Program-made: the position numbers and the translations under genes
Notes under the pieces: generated by a model
The model's database searches: none
Told to the model about the DNA's origin: nothing
What the model saw: the letters and a program-made list of their open reading frames with translations, nothing else
Assembly: GCA_019914995.1 (NCBI GenBank)
Contig: CM034137.1
Location: 4,739,155 to 4,803,154, forward strand
Direction of reading: 5' to 3'
Source of the DNA: Acanthochlamys bracteata
Lineage: Eukaryota > Streptophyta > Magnoliopsida > Pandanales > Velloziaceae
DNA length: 64,000 nucleotides
Part shown: positions 13,590-24,963 of the stretch, one piece after another
Layout of the letters: each line of letters starts with the position of its first letter
Numbering within the stretch: position 1 is the first letter of the stretch

Positions 13590-14470
13590 CTATAGAACAA
13601 ACTCATTATCTGATATACGATAGATGACAATCGTGCACTTATGGGATAAATTAGAATAAAATCACTAAGGTTTTTTATGTGATTTCTCTACATCAAGTTT
13701 TTGGCGCTGTTGCTAAAGATTGTTTTGTTTGACTTTGATTCGATCTAGCTTCAATTAGATCATTTGATATTTTGCATTTGTTTTGCATTTACCTTAGAAT
13801 ATATTAGTTTGATTTTTGTTTTATAGTTGCATCATTGCATCATAACTCGCCCTTAAAGTCAATTGTCTCTTGAATTTGATTCTGAAGTTCAGAGAGAGGT
13901 TAGGAGAATTAGATGTGAGGGAAGAAATCATTTGTACCTTAAAATTGAAGAGATGGTTGTTGCACCGAAAAAAACAATGGGAGACATTAACATTCCTACA
14001 ATTCATGTATCTTTATCTAATATAATTCTTCCTGATACTATTAGGAATTATGAGCTGTGAACTATTCTTTTTAATATGATGTCTTCTTTTCATTATTTGA
14101 ATAATGAGTATCCTTTAGCTCACATTAGAGAAATTTTTAATATGTTTTATAACATATCTTTGACAGATGGGATTATTAAGGAACATCTTCAAATGAAAAT
14201 TTTTTCCTACACTTTAAAGGATAAAGGAGAAGATATGGTTACATTCACTTAGGCCTGGTTCACTTACTACTTAGTCTGAAATTCAAAATAGGTTTCTAGA
14301 GAAATTTTTTTCGACTTAGAAAACTGATGCACTAAGAGATAAAATCATTTAATTTACTCAACTGGGTCATTTTCTGAGGCATGGGAACGATTAAACAACT
14401 TGTTAACAGTCGTTACAAAAAGTTATTGTGAATATAGGAGTAGGTAATTGTAATTGACCATGAAATAGAA
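13590..14470 (+). mobile_element. Athila fragment in opposite orientation: LTR end, primer site and gag
   Basis: The plus strand from about 13600 matches the inner end of the Athila LTR seen at 39.0 kb. It is followed by a primer-binding site TGGCGCTGTTGC at 13702-13713 (tRNA-Asp type) and an Athila gag start at about 13860-14060 (SLEFDSEVQREVRRIR). Gag continues in broken frames to about 14470. It abuts the minus-strand Athila fragment, so two partial copies lie head to head. Confidence 0.7.
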
Positions 14471-16200
14471 TAGCTTCAAGATTTGAAGAGAGGGATGCCC
14501 TAATCTATTATTCGATTCGGATGAAGTGGTCTTGATACTGGATAGAACAAGTAAATTATTATTTGTGAAGATTTGGTTGGTATGATTGGACACTCATAAA
14601 CGTCATTTTTAGTTTGCGCTTGAAGAAGTTGTACCCCCGTGCAAAGATCCTTCACAAGAAAATTATGTTGTAAGAATTCAACAAAAATATTATTGGTGAG
14701 ACAAATTTGAGAAATAGAGATCAAATTTTTTTCATACTTGGCACACAAAAAATATTATTGAATATAAAATAATAAATAGATAAGGTAAAAAAGTAGACCT
14801 AGTGTGAGTAATTGGTAAACATATGCCATCTCCAATCATAATGTTATTGGAACCATTATAGGGAGAATGAAGTGAGAGATTGTTCAGATCCCTAGTAACA
14901 TAGTGGGAGGCACCACTCTCAAGTAGCCAAAAGAGAGTTTCTGTACCGGTATTAGCTGCAAGGTTAGCCCGCGGCTGCCATCATGTAAGATTTGTTCTTG
15001 ATCTGCAGTTGATTAGCACTGGTTAGTTGGCATTTAGTTAGTCGGCATTAGACGAAATGATGCACACCGCTTAGCTGAGTGTCTTTAAGTGCCACATATT
15101 TAATAACGACCAAAATGTGGTCGTGGCATAGGGCTATCACATTAGAGGTTGGCGCGGAGGATGCGGTGTTGGAAATCATAATTGGACGTAAAGAATCTGT
15201 GTGATTAGAGTTGAAAAAGAGGACGGGGCCTTGAATTCCTGTGTGTTGGATTAGCAATTATTGGCATGGTTGAGCCTTGGACATTGCATTACGATGTAGC
15301 TTCAAGAGTGAGGAGCTTTTTATGTAATTCTTCAATAGAGATTGGGGTCTCACGAGCTTTTTATGTAATTCATCGCCAAAGCCATCTAAAATTTTCTCAA
15401 GTAGATCTTCCACTTCCGTAAGGGCATCGAGTAGTGCAAGTTCATCGGCATAACTTTTAATTTTTCATAAATATTTAGTGACACTTTGAAAACCTTTTTG
15501 AGGGTTTCCGAGATGACTTTTACGGTAACCGTGTGTTGGTTTGGCATAGGTGTTGACAAGAGTATGCCAAGCTTCACTAGAGGTGGTGACACCCGTAACG
15601 AATGGAATAATATTTGGAGCGATAGAACCAATGAATGCATCATGGATCAACTAATCTTGACGTTTCCAATGAGTATATGGATTGGTAATTACTGAACTGT
15701 CTGTAATAATAGTAGGTAGTGGATGCGGTTTAGATCCATTAATAAAACCAATAAGATCATAACTAATAAGAAGAGTGTTCAATTGGAATTTCAAGAGAGA
15801 TACTTTGTGCCATTGAGCTTTAGTAGAGTTTGGGCGACAACGTTGATGGCAATAAATTGCTGATTGGAATCTTCAGTGATAATAGAAGATGTAGTAGATG
15901 ATGTAAAGATAGCGGCTAATGAAAGTATTTGAAACTGCTGAGCTAAGAAAAAAGAAGAAAAACATAAGAGAAGATGGAGCTCGTTAGAGCAATAGTGGCT
16001 CTGATACTATATTGAGAATTATATTCAATAGTTTAATTTTCTTTATTAATATGTAGTACATATATATACATTCAAAGTTACCTAAAATCAAATATTTCTA
16101 CAATAAAACCAAATCAAATCTTTCTAAAATAAGCCAAATCAAATCTTTCTAAAATCAACTGAAATCAAATCTTTCTAAATTAGATCTTTCTAATTTAAGC
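14470..16200 (-). mobile_element. Degenerate Ty1/Copia fragment with LTR end and primer site
   Basis: Reading leftward on the minus strand: part of an LTR (about 16010-16200, with several copies of an AAATCAAATCTTTCTA phrase), a primer-binding site TAGTATCAGAGCC at 16009-15997 matching the initiator-tRNA-Met site at 12 of 13 bases, Copia gag (near 15390-15650, with DAFIGSIAPNIIPFVTG and SSEAWHTLVNTYA), and the GAG-pre-integrase block (NLISISQICLTNNIFVEFL, about 14640-14740). It ends at the Athila gag fragment. Several breaks; the distal pol genes are missing. Confidence 0.75.
15997..16009 (-). other. Primer-binding site, initiator tRNA-Met type
   Basis: TAGTATCAGAGCC on the minus strand differs by one base from the usual Copia primer site and lies between the LTR end and gag, as expected. 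Confidence 0.75.
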
Positions 16201-17080
16201 ATTCCAAATATACGAAGAGATTAGATATCCTTATCAAATTTACCCAACTAATGGAGAAGGAAATGAGCAATGGGATAGTAACTAACAAGACATGGATCAT
16301 CGTACTTCTAGCCAAAAGGTAATATTCTGTTGTCTCTGAACCTTTCAGCTGAACAGAAAGGAAAAATGACATCAAAATTGCAACAAAAGGATCTATTGGA
16401 GAGTCTTTCATATCATTAGCAAGCTGGTGACTTGGACCGTCAAGTGGAAAAAACAAGACAACAACAGGGAAGGCTGAACAGGTTGTTTACAAAACAGTAA
16501 AATCAAGTTCCCCAAATGATTAAGAAATCAAGAAGCCATCACATGCTCAAGTTCATTTCATTTAAGAAATATATTCATAAGCAAAAAATAATTTCCTTTA
16601 GTTGAACCTACAGGGTTGAGGTGGAAGAAACAAGGATAAGACAAATAGACTACAACATGATACACACCCAGAATGTGAGATACTGAAACTAGTCTTGATA
16701 GCTTGGCAGACATCGGCCACATGAATTCGAGATGTATAGAGGATAACTTCTCTCCTTACTTTTTCGACATGGGCTTCTGTTTTTAGTTGTCATATCCAGA
16801 GTGTTGAAATAAGAAAGGCATCAAATTAATTCCATTATACAGTAAGAAAGAACCATAAAAAGCAAAAAGATTGTTGCTATGCCTAATGCTATTGCCTGAA
16901 TTGAAGGCGCAATTCCAGTTTATCAACAAGAGGAGAAACTATTAGCTACTACCTTAAAACCTTTGTTATGATACTATACACCAACAAGAGAGGATAATCA
17001 ATGGATTATCACAGAAGAGTGAAATAATAATGGCCACCAATTAGCCTGGGCACGGTGAATTTTCTAAGGGGTATATTCTT
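16201..17080. other. No clear gene; possible 3' part of a minus-strand relic
   Basis: Minus-strand frames of up to 88 codons (16190-16456) and a stretch near 16740-16800 with a GTAAGG donor-like site could belong to the exon relics on the right. No domain was recognised and splice partners are unclear. Confidence 0.3.
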
Positions 17081-17292
17081 GATTTACATATTCAAAAGGA
17101 AATAGAAATTTAAAAAGTTTTAAGGCAGAACCAAAATTACAAAACAGCGATGATTTACATCTTCAAAAGGAAATAGAAATTTAAGAAGTTTTAAGGTAGA
17201 ACCAACATTACAAAACAGCAATGATTTACATATTCAAAAGGAAATAGAAATTTAAGAAAATTTAAGGCAGAACCAACATACAAAGCAGCAAT
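17081..17292. repeat. Three-copy tandem repeat, 71 bp
   Basis: GATTTACAT(A/C)TTCAAAAGG begins at 17081, 17152 and 17223, exactly 71 bp apart. Each is followed by AAATAGAAATTTAA and a GCAGAACCAA phrase. Confidence 0.85.
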
Positions 17293-17481
17293 ATTGATTC
17301 AATACTTGCATGCATAATTTATCTTTAGAAAAACCAATACTTGAAAGCATTTGCTTTACTTTCATGATGAAACAATTTTTTTTAATTTTAAAATAATTTA
17401 TATTTATGTATAAAAAAGTACAATATAGCAATCATGGGCTTAAGGTTGATTTAATGTTCGGTGATTATATGAAAAACATAC

Positions 17482-19011
17482 CTCCAGGACCATACATGCC
17501 TCCAAGTAGAAGTATGTTAACCACTATACCAAGGCTATCCCCACTCCATGCCATTCTTTTTCACCTGCACACCTTGACTTTGCAGAATCACTATTCAATT
17601 TACTGTACAACTACAAGAAAACAACCTGAATAAGGTCATCACGAGTGAGTTTTACTTTGATAGCTGCCAATTTAGGAAGATTACCCACCTTTCATTAACC
17701 CAGGCTTCACCACAGACACCTGCTAGAGCAAGAAAACTATAGGAAGAGTTCCTCTCTTGTTCAAAACATGCTAAAATGACAAAAAGAATGGAAAGGGAGG
17801 TTCCAGTTTGTAAAGAAAGTTATTCGGTGGGTGCATTGCAAACGAGAATAAAGTTAAATGCAGCTGTTAAATCACAGTTTCATTTTAACTCTTCAATGTG
17901 AAGCTAAGAAAGACACCTCTGGTCTCATCATTGAAGCTTCCAAAAGCATAAGAAGTTTTATGAAAGAGTTCTTTTTTCTTTCTTTTATTAGGTCTGTCCA
18001 GGTTGTGCTAACTGGTATTTAATCATTAAGGGCTACTGGTAGCAGCTTCTTTATCAGTAAGCATCACTGAAATCTCCTATCAGATATATAGAACTACTAT
18101 TAAAAGTATGACACGGTAAATAATAGGTAGTACGCACTATACAGTTGTGGATTAGGAACTACACTAGTCCATCAAATTAGCCATATAGAGTGCAACAAAT
18201 TAAAAAGTTGATACGTATTGGGGTAGCATTCGAGCTAATAAAAGGAAAACAACACAATGGCCTATAACCATACGTGTTTTAGCTCGAAAAGTGCTAAAAG
18301 ACCTTCAACTCTACATCTATACATCTTATGTTTATAACATTGGGCACCATTAAGCCAACTGTTTATTGGCAATCAAAGTTTTGATTCAGAAATAACTTGA
18401 ACTGATGATCACTTGAAGCAAGGAACGCAGCAAGTCAATCGTCTCAATCTTCTTCTCATTTCCTTTCTTAGGGTTGCAGTTTTCTAAATGTTACCAGAAA
18501 ACACATGCTCAACTACATACAGAACAAACACTTAAATATGTTTTCTTGTACTGTCTACTGTTTATAAAACCTACTATAGCACTTCCTAATTGATTATACC
18601 ACACAGAAATGTTGATAAAGATAACTTACTCCAAAAGGCAGTCTACACAGAGAACTCGCTTTGTGGTAGACAAATCTGCATTCAAATACATATAAATTGA
18701 TTATACCACACAGAAATGTTGATAAAGATAACTTATTCTTATCAAATTCAGGTAAGTTGATACTTAATATATAATATAAGAGCTTCTTTGACGATGCCTA
18801 ACATGAAGTCAAATCAAGAAAATAATATCTTTCATTAGAAAAGTGAATCGAAGATAGTCTAAAACACTTCTAAAGTAGTTCAAAGGCAATTAAACCTACT
18901 TGTTGACGAGAGGTAACTGATCCTCAAAAAGATTATCATGAGATAAAGAATCTCTTAAGTCCTCATGAAGAGAGAGCAGCAGCATATAAACAAAGCACGA
19001 AGCAAGGGTGC
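17482..19011 (-). pseudogene. Unrecognised split gene relic, at least five candidate exons
   Basis: The minus strand has exon-like segments with splice signals: 18900-19011 (acceptor CAG, donor GTAGGT), 18630-18675 (GCAG, GTAAGT), 18413-18483 (TTTAG, GTGATC), 17689-17770 (TTTTAG, GTGGGT) and 17482-17610 (TTGTAG, GTATGT). Readable peptides include LHEDLRDSLSHDNLFEDQL, RVLCVDCLLE joining NCNPKKGNEKKIETIDLL across the 18.5-kb intron, and CFEQERNSSYSFLALAG. No single frame runs through all of them: the first two exons join in one frame, the second and third are best joined in another, and the last exon contains a stop. I do not recognise the family. The mixed frames suggest a decayed gene, though wrong exon choices could produce the same picture. 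Transcription would run toward the ALG3-free left side, the same direction as the ALG3 relic. Confidence 0.4.
18591..18737. repeat. Short direct duplication, about 38 bp, spaced 107 bp
   Basis: The phrase TGATTATACCACACAGAAATG plus following bases occurs near 18591 and again near 18698, flanking the 46-bp candidate exon. Confidence 0.75.
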
Positions 19012-20680
19012 CTGCTGAGAGCCACGAGTTAGACTAACAAGAGGTTACAGGATCACCGAAATACACTAACGGTCTCTTTAGATAGAAAAGTAATAAATAA
19101 AAAAATAAAAGAAAAATTAAATAAGAGAAAATTATTAGGGTGAAAGTGAGAGTAAAAGTAATATTTTAATTTTGTCTTATTTGACTATATCAATAATAAT
19201 AATAAAAAGTAAATAATTATTCTTTGTTAACTGAGAAGTAAATTAAAGTAATTTCTATAAAGTCTGAAATATTTTTTTATGTTTGTAACATGAGAATGTT
19301 CCTATAGGTAACATCTATAGTAGTTTATTTTTAAAATTTTCATTCGAGGTGGCGGTTGTGTGCTTTTGCTGCTTACCTTGGAAAAGCATGGTCTCCTGCA
19401 CCCTCTCCCTAGCTTAAGAGTTTTGCTGAGCTTGCTGCAGATAATAGACCTTACTTTTCTGACAGATGCTTCTTAAGCTAGTTGAGCTTGTGCCTGCCTC
19501 CTTACATTGGGAAAGCATGCTTTTTTGACAGATGCTCCTAGCTGCTTTTAGTTATGTTTCTTTCAGGTGTCTAATGACAAACAGATATATTCAAAGAAAA
19601 TATCCAAAGCACAATATTGAGTACACCCTCTAATGACAAACAGATTGCATACCTTTTCAAAATATCAAGTACAATTATATTCAAAAAAAATTCTTATTCA
19701 GTCAGGTAACATATCTATTTAGGAAGGAAAGCGTATCAAGAAAAATATTCATTGCAGTAACATAGTAACTATATAACCAAATATTCTTTAACTGCATATT
19801 AATTGGAACAATCCATAACATTGCAATGCACAACCAATTGGAACAATTTCAGAACAGAATAATGTTAAATTCATCAGTAGACCTAAATACATCATAACTA
19901 CTAGTAATATTGTAACTAAGGATTGCCCAATTTACAAAAAATAATAGCACAGAACTAATGTTAGCTGCACAGCCTGCTAAAAATAGAAAAATCCAGAATA
20001 ATATTGGCTGCCTAATTTGCAAAAGAAAAAGAAAATATTAGTGGATAATACATAACAGAAAGCATGTATGACTAGATTCCATATGTTAGCAATTTAAAAA
20101 GTATATATACATAACCGTTTATGCCAAAACTACTATGTTATGTAAAATATCAGAACCACTGTGCATTGGGCATAGCAGAAGCAGAAAGCATATAATAAAA
20201 ATATATGCAGAAATCAGAAAACTACTATGTTATCTAGGGTTTATACTTTACAAAAGACGTATAATAGAATATATATGCATAGCATAAAGCATATAAAAGA
20301 AGTGAATGCTTTAGTAAAACAGAAAGCATAACAGAAAAAAAAAATAAATAAAAAGGTAGCCAAGTACTACCAGTAGGCAGGCAAGTTCCGATCCAAGTAT
20401 AGAAAAAAACATAAAGAAGAAAATAAATGAAGATAAATATTAGAACTAATGCAGATGCATAACTTGAATAGAACCTCTCATCATCTTTATTAGAAGATTT
20501 TTGCGTCATTCTTGTGGATATATAAGTAACACTTTCAACTTTTTAGGGTTGTCCATAAGATAAATGGTTGCATCTTATAAGTAACACAATCACATTAGAA
20601 GGAAAGCTTTTATCAATGTAGTAAAATTCATTATATAAAAACTACTAAAGCTTATTCTATAAATGCTACTAATGCTGCTA
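19012..20680. other. Non-coding stretch with AT-rich insertions
   Basis: Holds an AT-rich block at about 19070-19330 (starting CGGTCTCTTTAGATAGAAAAG, MITE-like in composition but with no proven inverted ends), a short GC-richer block at 19350-19560 with repeated GGAAAGCATG phrases, and otherwise A/T-rich sequence. The 91-codon minus-strand frame at 20234-20509 is hydrophobic by composition and has no homology I recognise. Confidence 0.4.
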
Positions 20681-21401
20681 AACTTGAGCCGGGTCAACTT
20701 GTCCACTAGTAATAAATTTGATCCAGAGTAAATACACAAGAATCCAGCCAGATATACCAGTGGCCTTGTGTCTCCCTCTAACTTCGTGTAATCCCGTTCT
20801 CCTCCAAGAAACCCTCCACCTACCAAAACAACCACCAATAACACCAAATTTAAGGAACGAAAGTGCAATCAAAATTAACAATCCACTAACTAATCTAGCA
20901 TCATGATCAGTTTTCTAAGTATTCATATCTCAAAAAAGTTCAAATTGCATAAGTGAACTAGTGGATTAGAACATGTTCAGCAATCACAACACTATTTCCT
21001 AAACTAATGAGAAATCAAAACTTCGACCACAAATTTTGCATAAAACATACATTTAAGTGAACATCATATGATAAATTTATGGAACAAAAGTTCAAAGTTT
21101 TCTATACATGCAACATATATGCGCCCCAATCTATCTTCGTATCTACAACCCAAAACAAAAACCAAATCACAAAACCAAACTAGAACTATAACACCAGAAA
21201 TAATTCGAAAAAGACAAAAATAAGTAAATAGTTTCAAACAAATTACAAGAAATGGGACTCGAATCTGGAGATTTACCGGAATGTAAGCGATAATGAGTGA
21301 AATAAGGATCACATCAAAAGCCAACAAAACAATAGCGAAGTTTCGTTCCAAGATCCTATGGTGGTTTATGGATTCCAACTCTTCCTCGCCACAAAAATCA
21401 T
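20681..21401 (-). pseudogene. ALG3: ALG3 (Dol-P-Man:Man5GlcNAc2-PP-Dol alpha-1,3-mannosyltransferase) 5' relic
   Basis: Three minus-strand segments match successive N-terminal parts of plant ALG3 (GT58), the ER multi-pass enzyme that adds the first Dol-P-Man-dependent mannose to the lipid-linked N-glycan precursor. Exon 1 (about 21277-21401) reads FAIVLLAFDVILISLIIAYIP up to a GTAAAT donor. Exon 2 (21108-21142, acceptor TGTAG, donor GTATAG) reads TKIDWGAYMLH, matching the conserved TKIDWDAYMSQ. Exon 3 (20681-20819) reads GGFLGGERDYTKLEGDT, then PLVY and AGFL, and after a one-base frame change FITSGQVDPAQV. The phases do not join: exon 1 to exon 2 is off, exon 3 has an internal shift, and the GDTGPLVYP motif is altered. 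The normal protein is about 440 residues and the rest was not found, so this is a truncated, intron-bearing pseudogene or a captured fragment. Confidence 0.75.
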
Positions 21402-21499
21402 AGAAAATCAGAATCGAGAAAATCAAACAAATCGAAGAAATAGACGAGATCAAAATCGAATAAATCTTCAGTGAAAAGAACGCAAATGCATAGAAGAAG

Positions 21500-21600
21500 A
21501 CTAGAACCTACCTAAATCGTCCGGAGTGGCGCGGCGAGAGCAGAAGCGAGCGGGTGCTGCGAGTGGCGGCTAATCGACGAGTTACAGTATGGTGGTAAAT
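21500..21600 (-). other. GC-rich former 5' leader of the ALG3 relic
   Basis: A locally GC-rich block (GGCGCGGCGAGAG on the plus strand near 21530) directly upstream of ALG3 exon 1, with a GTAGGT-like site at its inner end on the minus strand. It resembles a transcribed leader next to a promoter. This is inference from position and composition. Confidence 0.35.
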
Positions 21601-22163
21601 ACAACAAGGTCTAATGGGTAATATGAGGATTCAATATTTCCAACAGACACAAATTCTCTTACTTCAAGTTATACCACGCATTGAAGTGTAATGATTACTC
21701 GTCGTCGTATAAAAGTAATAGTGAGAAATTTTACATTCATTACTTTTATAAAAATTTATCAAATAAAAGCAATAAAATTAATTTATTTACTTACTCTTTA
21801 TTAGTTTTATTTACTCTGAATCTAAATACAGTATAGTATAAAGAGGAATAAAAATGAGCACATGAGTCGCATATTGTAGGTAGGAAGGGTGCCCAGCCTA
21901 GACATACAAAGTAGAGGTCAGAAATTTAAAATACTAGGTACTTAATCTTCTAAACGGATTTATAGACAAATGTATAAAAAAATCATCACATTGTAGATGA
22001 CATTAGCAATATAGTTGGTTGGTTTGATATGTGCCAAAAGTTTTATCACTATAAGAATAGCACACACTTGCTACTATATATGCACATCAAACATGTATGA
22101 ATCAAATTCCAAGTTTAGCCTTCTTCACATCAGTTGTCAAGTGCTAGATTTGCCTGCAACCAA
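21601..22163. other. Non-coding, AT-rich
   Basis: Nothing recognised. The part at 21700-21835 resembles in composition the AT-rich block at 19.1-19.3 kb read in reverse. Confidence 0.4.
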
Positions 22164-22883
22164 GGTTGTTAAGATAAGAATTTTGTAGGATCATTTCGTT
22201 TGCATAGAATCATAAATCGTAAAGTTTTATTTATCAGTAATTTTTTATAAAACTATTTAATGCTTTTAAATTTTTAAATAGTACTTATTAAAATTGTTAA
22301 AAATTTAATTTTTCTTATATTTCATGTTATTGTAATAAATTAATAATTATTATATTTGTGCTTCAGATGAACTATATTATCAATAATTTTTATATTTTAT
22401 TTAGCTTATTATCATAACTTCTTTATATATTATACTATTATTTTATAAATACACACTTATATAGTTATACCCATTTGTGAAATTAAAATTTCTTATGTAA
22501 TCAATCAATTAATAAACATCTTTATCGCCCCAAAAGAAAGAAAAAAAGTAATAATTTAAAATATCACAACACATAATAATTTTTTGCTCCTATAACAAAT
22601 CTTTCACAGAAAAAACCAAACACCACCTCACCTGCTATAAACGAATAACGGATCTTCTCTATCTATTCGAGTTTTACTTAAAATTCTTGAGAGCTCTCAT
22701 AATTTATAGAGTTTTTAATAAATCTGAAATTGTACGACAAGTAAGATCGGGGTTTTAAAAATTTTAGAATTAAAATCGGAATCTTAAGAATAGAAAGTAA
22801 GATCGAGATCTTGTGTCAAGTATGATCTTTTTGTTGATATAAAATCGCAAAATTTTAAGATTAAAATCAGAATTTTAACAACC
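22164..22883. mobile_element. MITE-like element with GGTTGTTAA inverted ends
   Basis: The left end reads GGTTGTTAAGATAAGAATTTT. The right end, complemented, reads GGTTGTTAAAATTCTGATTTT. The interior is AT-rich with repeated phrases such as TAAGATCG(A/G)GAT and has no frame. A relative lies at 55.56-56.08 kb. No convincing target duplication was found. Confidence 0.65.
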
Positions 22884-23152
22884 ATACCTGCACATAACAA
22901 TAAACTTGAGTTGAATACAACATCAATAACAAGAAGTTTGCTTTACACAGGCATGTGAAATGCTTGGTTAGAGCATACGAATCATGACAAAGTAGAAAAA
23001 ACATATTTCTCCAGCATCTCTGCCACTTTAAACTCATTGAAACTTGGCCTTCTTTTCTGCTCTTTTTAATAATGCTTGTATCATCGATAGGAGATTATGC
23101 AGCAAAGGAATAGCATCGGAGGTTTACTTTAGGTTGGGATAGTTATATCTGA
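22884..23152. other. Non-coding
   Basis: No feature recognised. Confidence 0.4.
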
Positions 23153-23405
23153 ATGAGCTATGCCACTGTGTTCAAAAGTATGGGAGGTTTAAAAGCACAT
23201 TTTTACAAGCTTAAAACTAAATTATCTGATGCACAAAATGAGATATGCCACTGTATTCAAAAGTATTTGAGGTTTAAAGGCACATTTTCACAAGCTTAAG
23301 ACTAAATTATCTGATGCACAAATGAGTTATGCCACTGTGTTCAAAAGTATTGGAGGTTTAATGGCATATTTTCACAAGCTTAAAACTAAATTATCTGATG
23401 CACAA
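23153..23405. repeat. Three-copy tandem repeat, 84-85 bp
   Basis: TGCCACTGT(G/A)TTCAAAAGTAT begins at 23161, 23246 and 23330. Each unit ends with AAATTATCTGATGCACAAA. The copies are about 90% alike by eye. No frame continues through the array. Confidence 0.9.
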
Positions 23406-23788
23406 ACTAGAAAGTATATCTCAATTTTTTCAGAATAAACTTTCAACAGGTTGGATTTTGATATTAGCAGAAAAAGCGAAAATATTCAAAGCACCGCCAA
23501 TTAGGTAAGATGCCAAATTTTGTACAAATATGCACTCCTAAAATAGAAGCTAAAGTGTTATCTTTTCTGTCAAGGTAGTAACATCATATAACTTACATTA
23601 GAGCATTCAGAAGGTTTATGTTTTTTCAACAATTAGACTAGAAAACTTCTCAGCTGTACAAAAAGCATGATAATAATGACAAAATTATAGAAGAAATAAT
23701 TTGACGTTGAAGTGAACGTGACATCAGAAATTAACCTGATAGCAAATATTTTGTACTTTCTAGCGTTCCCTAAATGGCTGAAGATCTA

Positions 23789-24093
23789 TTCCCTCTATTC
23801 AAACATGTCTTTTAGTGTGTGTCTACTTCAAACATAAATTTACTTTCATAATTAAAAATTTCCAATTTCAATTTAATTTGAAAATAAAACTAATAATAAT
23901 AATTAACTCAATTTTTTTATTCCAAATTTCATATTTAAATTTTAATTCTAATATTAAAATTTTCAGTTTTAACTTATTTATAAGTAATTATAAATATTTA
24001 TTATTTATTTATTTTTTTAATTTTTCAATTTAATTTTATAAATTTATTTTTAAAATGAGTTAAAGGTAACTTAACACACGATTGAAGGGACAG
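23789..24093. mobile_element. Possible Stowaway-like MITE
   Basis: Flanked by TA on both sides (23787-23788 and 24094-24095). Ends are TTCCCTCTATTCAAACATGT at the left and, complemented, CTGTCCCTTCAATCGTGTG at the right, an imperfect inverted pair of Stowaway type. The interior is extremely AT-rich. Confidence 0.35.
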
Positions 24094-24330
24094 TACTCAG
24101 ATAATAAGTCAGATTATTATAATGAAAATTGAGACAACTACATAATGGCCTGACCGGAGGTGTAACATAATACAATATAATAAGAAGCAAGGCTAAAAGG
24201 GAGAAGGAAATTCAAGCAAATAATTGAGTCATCAAAGTTCAGGCTTTTGTTGCCGTACATTTTACATGACTGGACCGCTTCATTAAAACACTACAACTAC
24301 TGAACCACGAGACCAAAGCATGATTGCAGA

Positions 24331-24338
24331 ACTAGTAG
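24331..24338. repeat. 8-bp target-site duplication, left copy
   Basis: ACTAGTAG, identical to the copy at 29627-29634. Confidence 0.9.
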
Positions 24339-24963
24339 CATAATTGGCAGACCCGGACCGACCTGTCCGGGTCGACCCGTAAATCGTCGATCCGGACGGC
24401 AAATCGGTCCGGGTCTGCAAACAGACCGTCCATCTAACTGATCCGCTCTGATCCGTTATAACCAGTTATGACCCGTTCGGAATCGTTCAACCCGCTCGTC
24501 CGGTTGAACCGTTCCGATATTTTAAAAAAAATTTTCTAAAAAATCTAACTAATCAAGTAATCAGTCTAATAATCTAATCTAAATAATAAGTTAATAACTC
24601 TAATCTTATTCCTAATCTTAATACCTACTCATATCGAGTCGAGCTACACGCGGCAGCTACTCGATCCTAAATCCCTAAATCTAGTTCATTCTCTTCACTC
24701 TCCGCTCTCCGACGAGCTCCCCTCTCCGACTCTCTACTCTGCCTCTGCTCGCTGCTGCACTCCATGCTCTCCGCCTCTGCTCGCTACTGTCCAACACTCT
24801 CCCCTGTGCTCCAGCTCTATGCTCTCCGGCTACGCTTTCCTACTTTAGGCTGTCTACTTTCACCACTGCTGATTCGTTTCTCTGTCCCCTCTGCACACTG
24901 TCCGTCTGCACACTACAGACGTTCATCTGTTTGCAATTTTAGCTCTTTGCTAAATGCTGTACA

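Noticed and set aside
20234-20509. Hydrophobic 91-codon minus-strand frame
   Set aside because: Phe/Tyr/Leu richness follows from AT-rich sequence; there are no splice-consistent borders or conserved motif, and it does not match the next part of ALG3.
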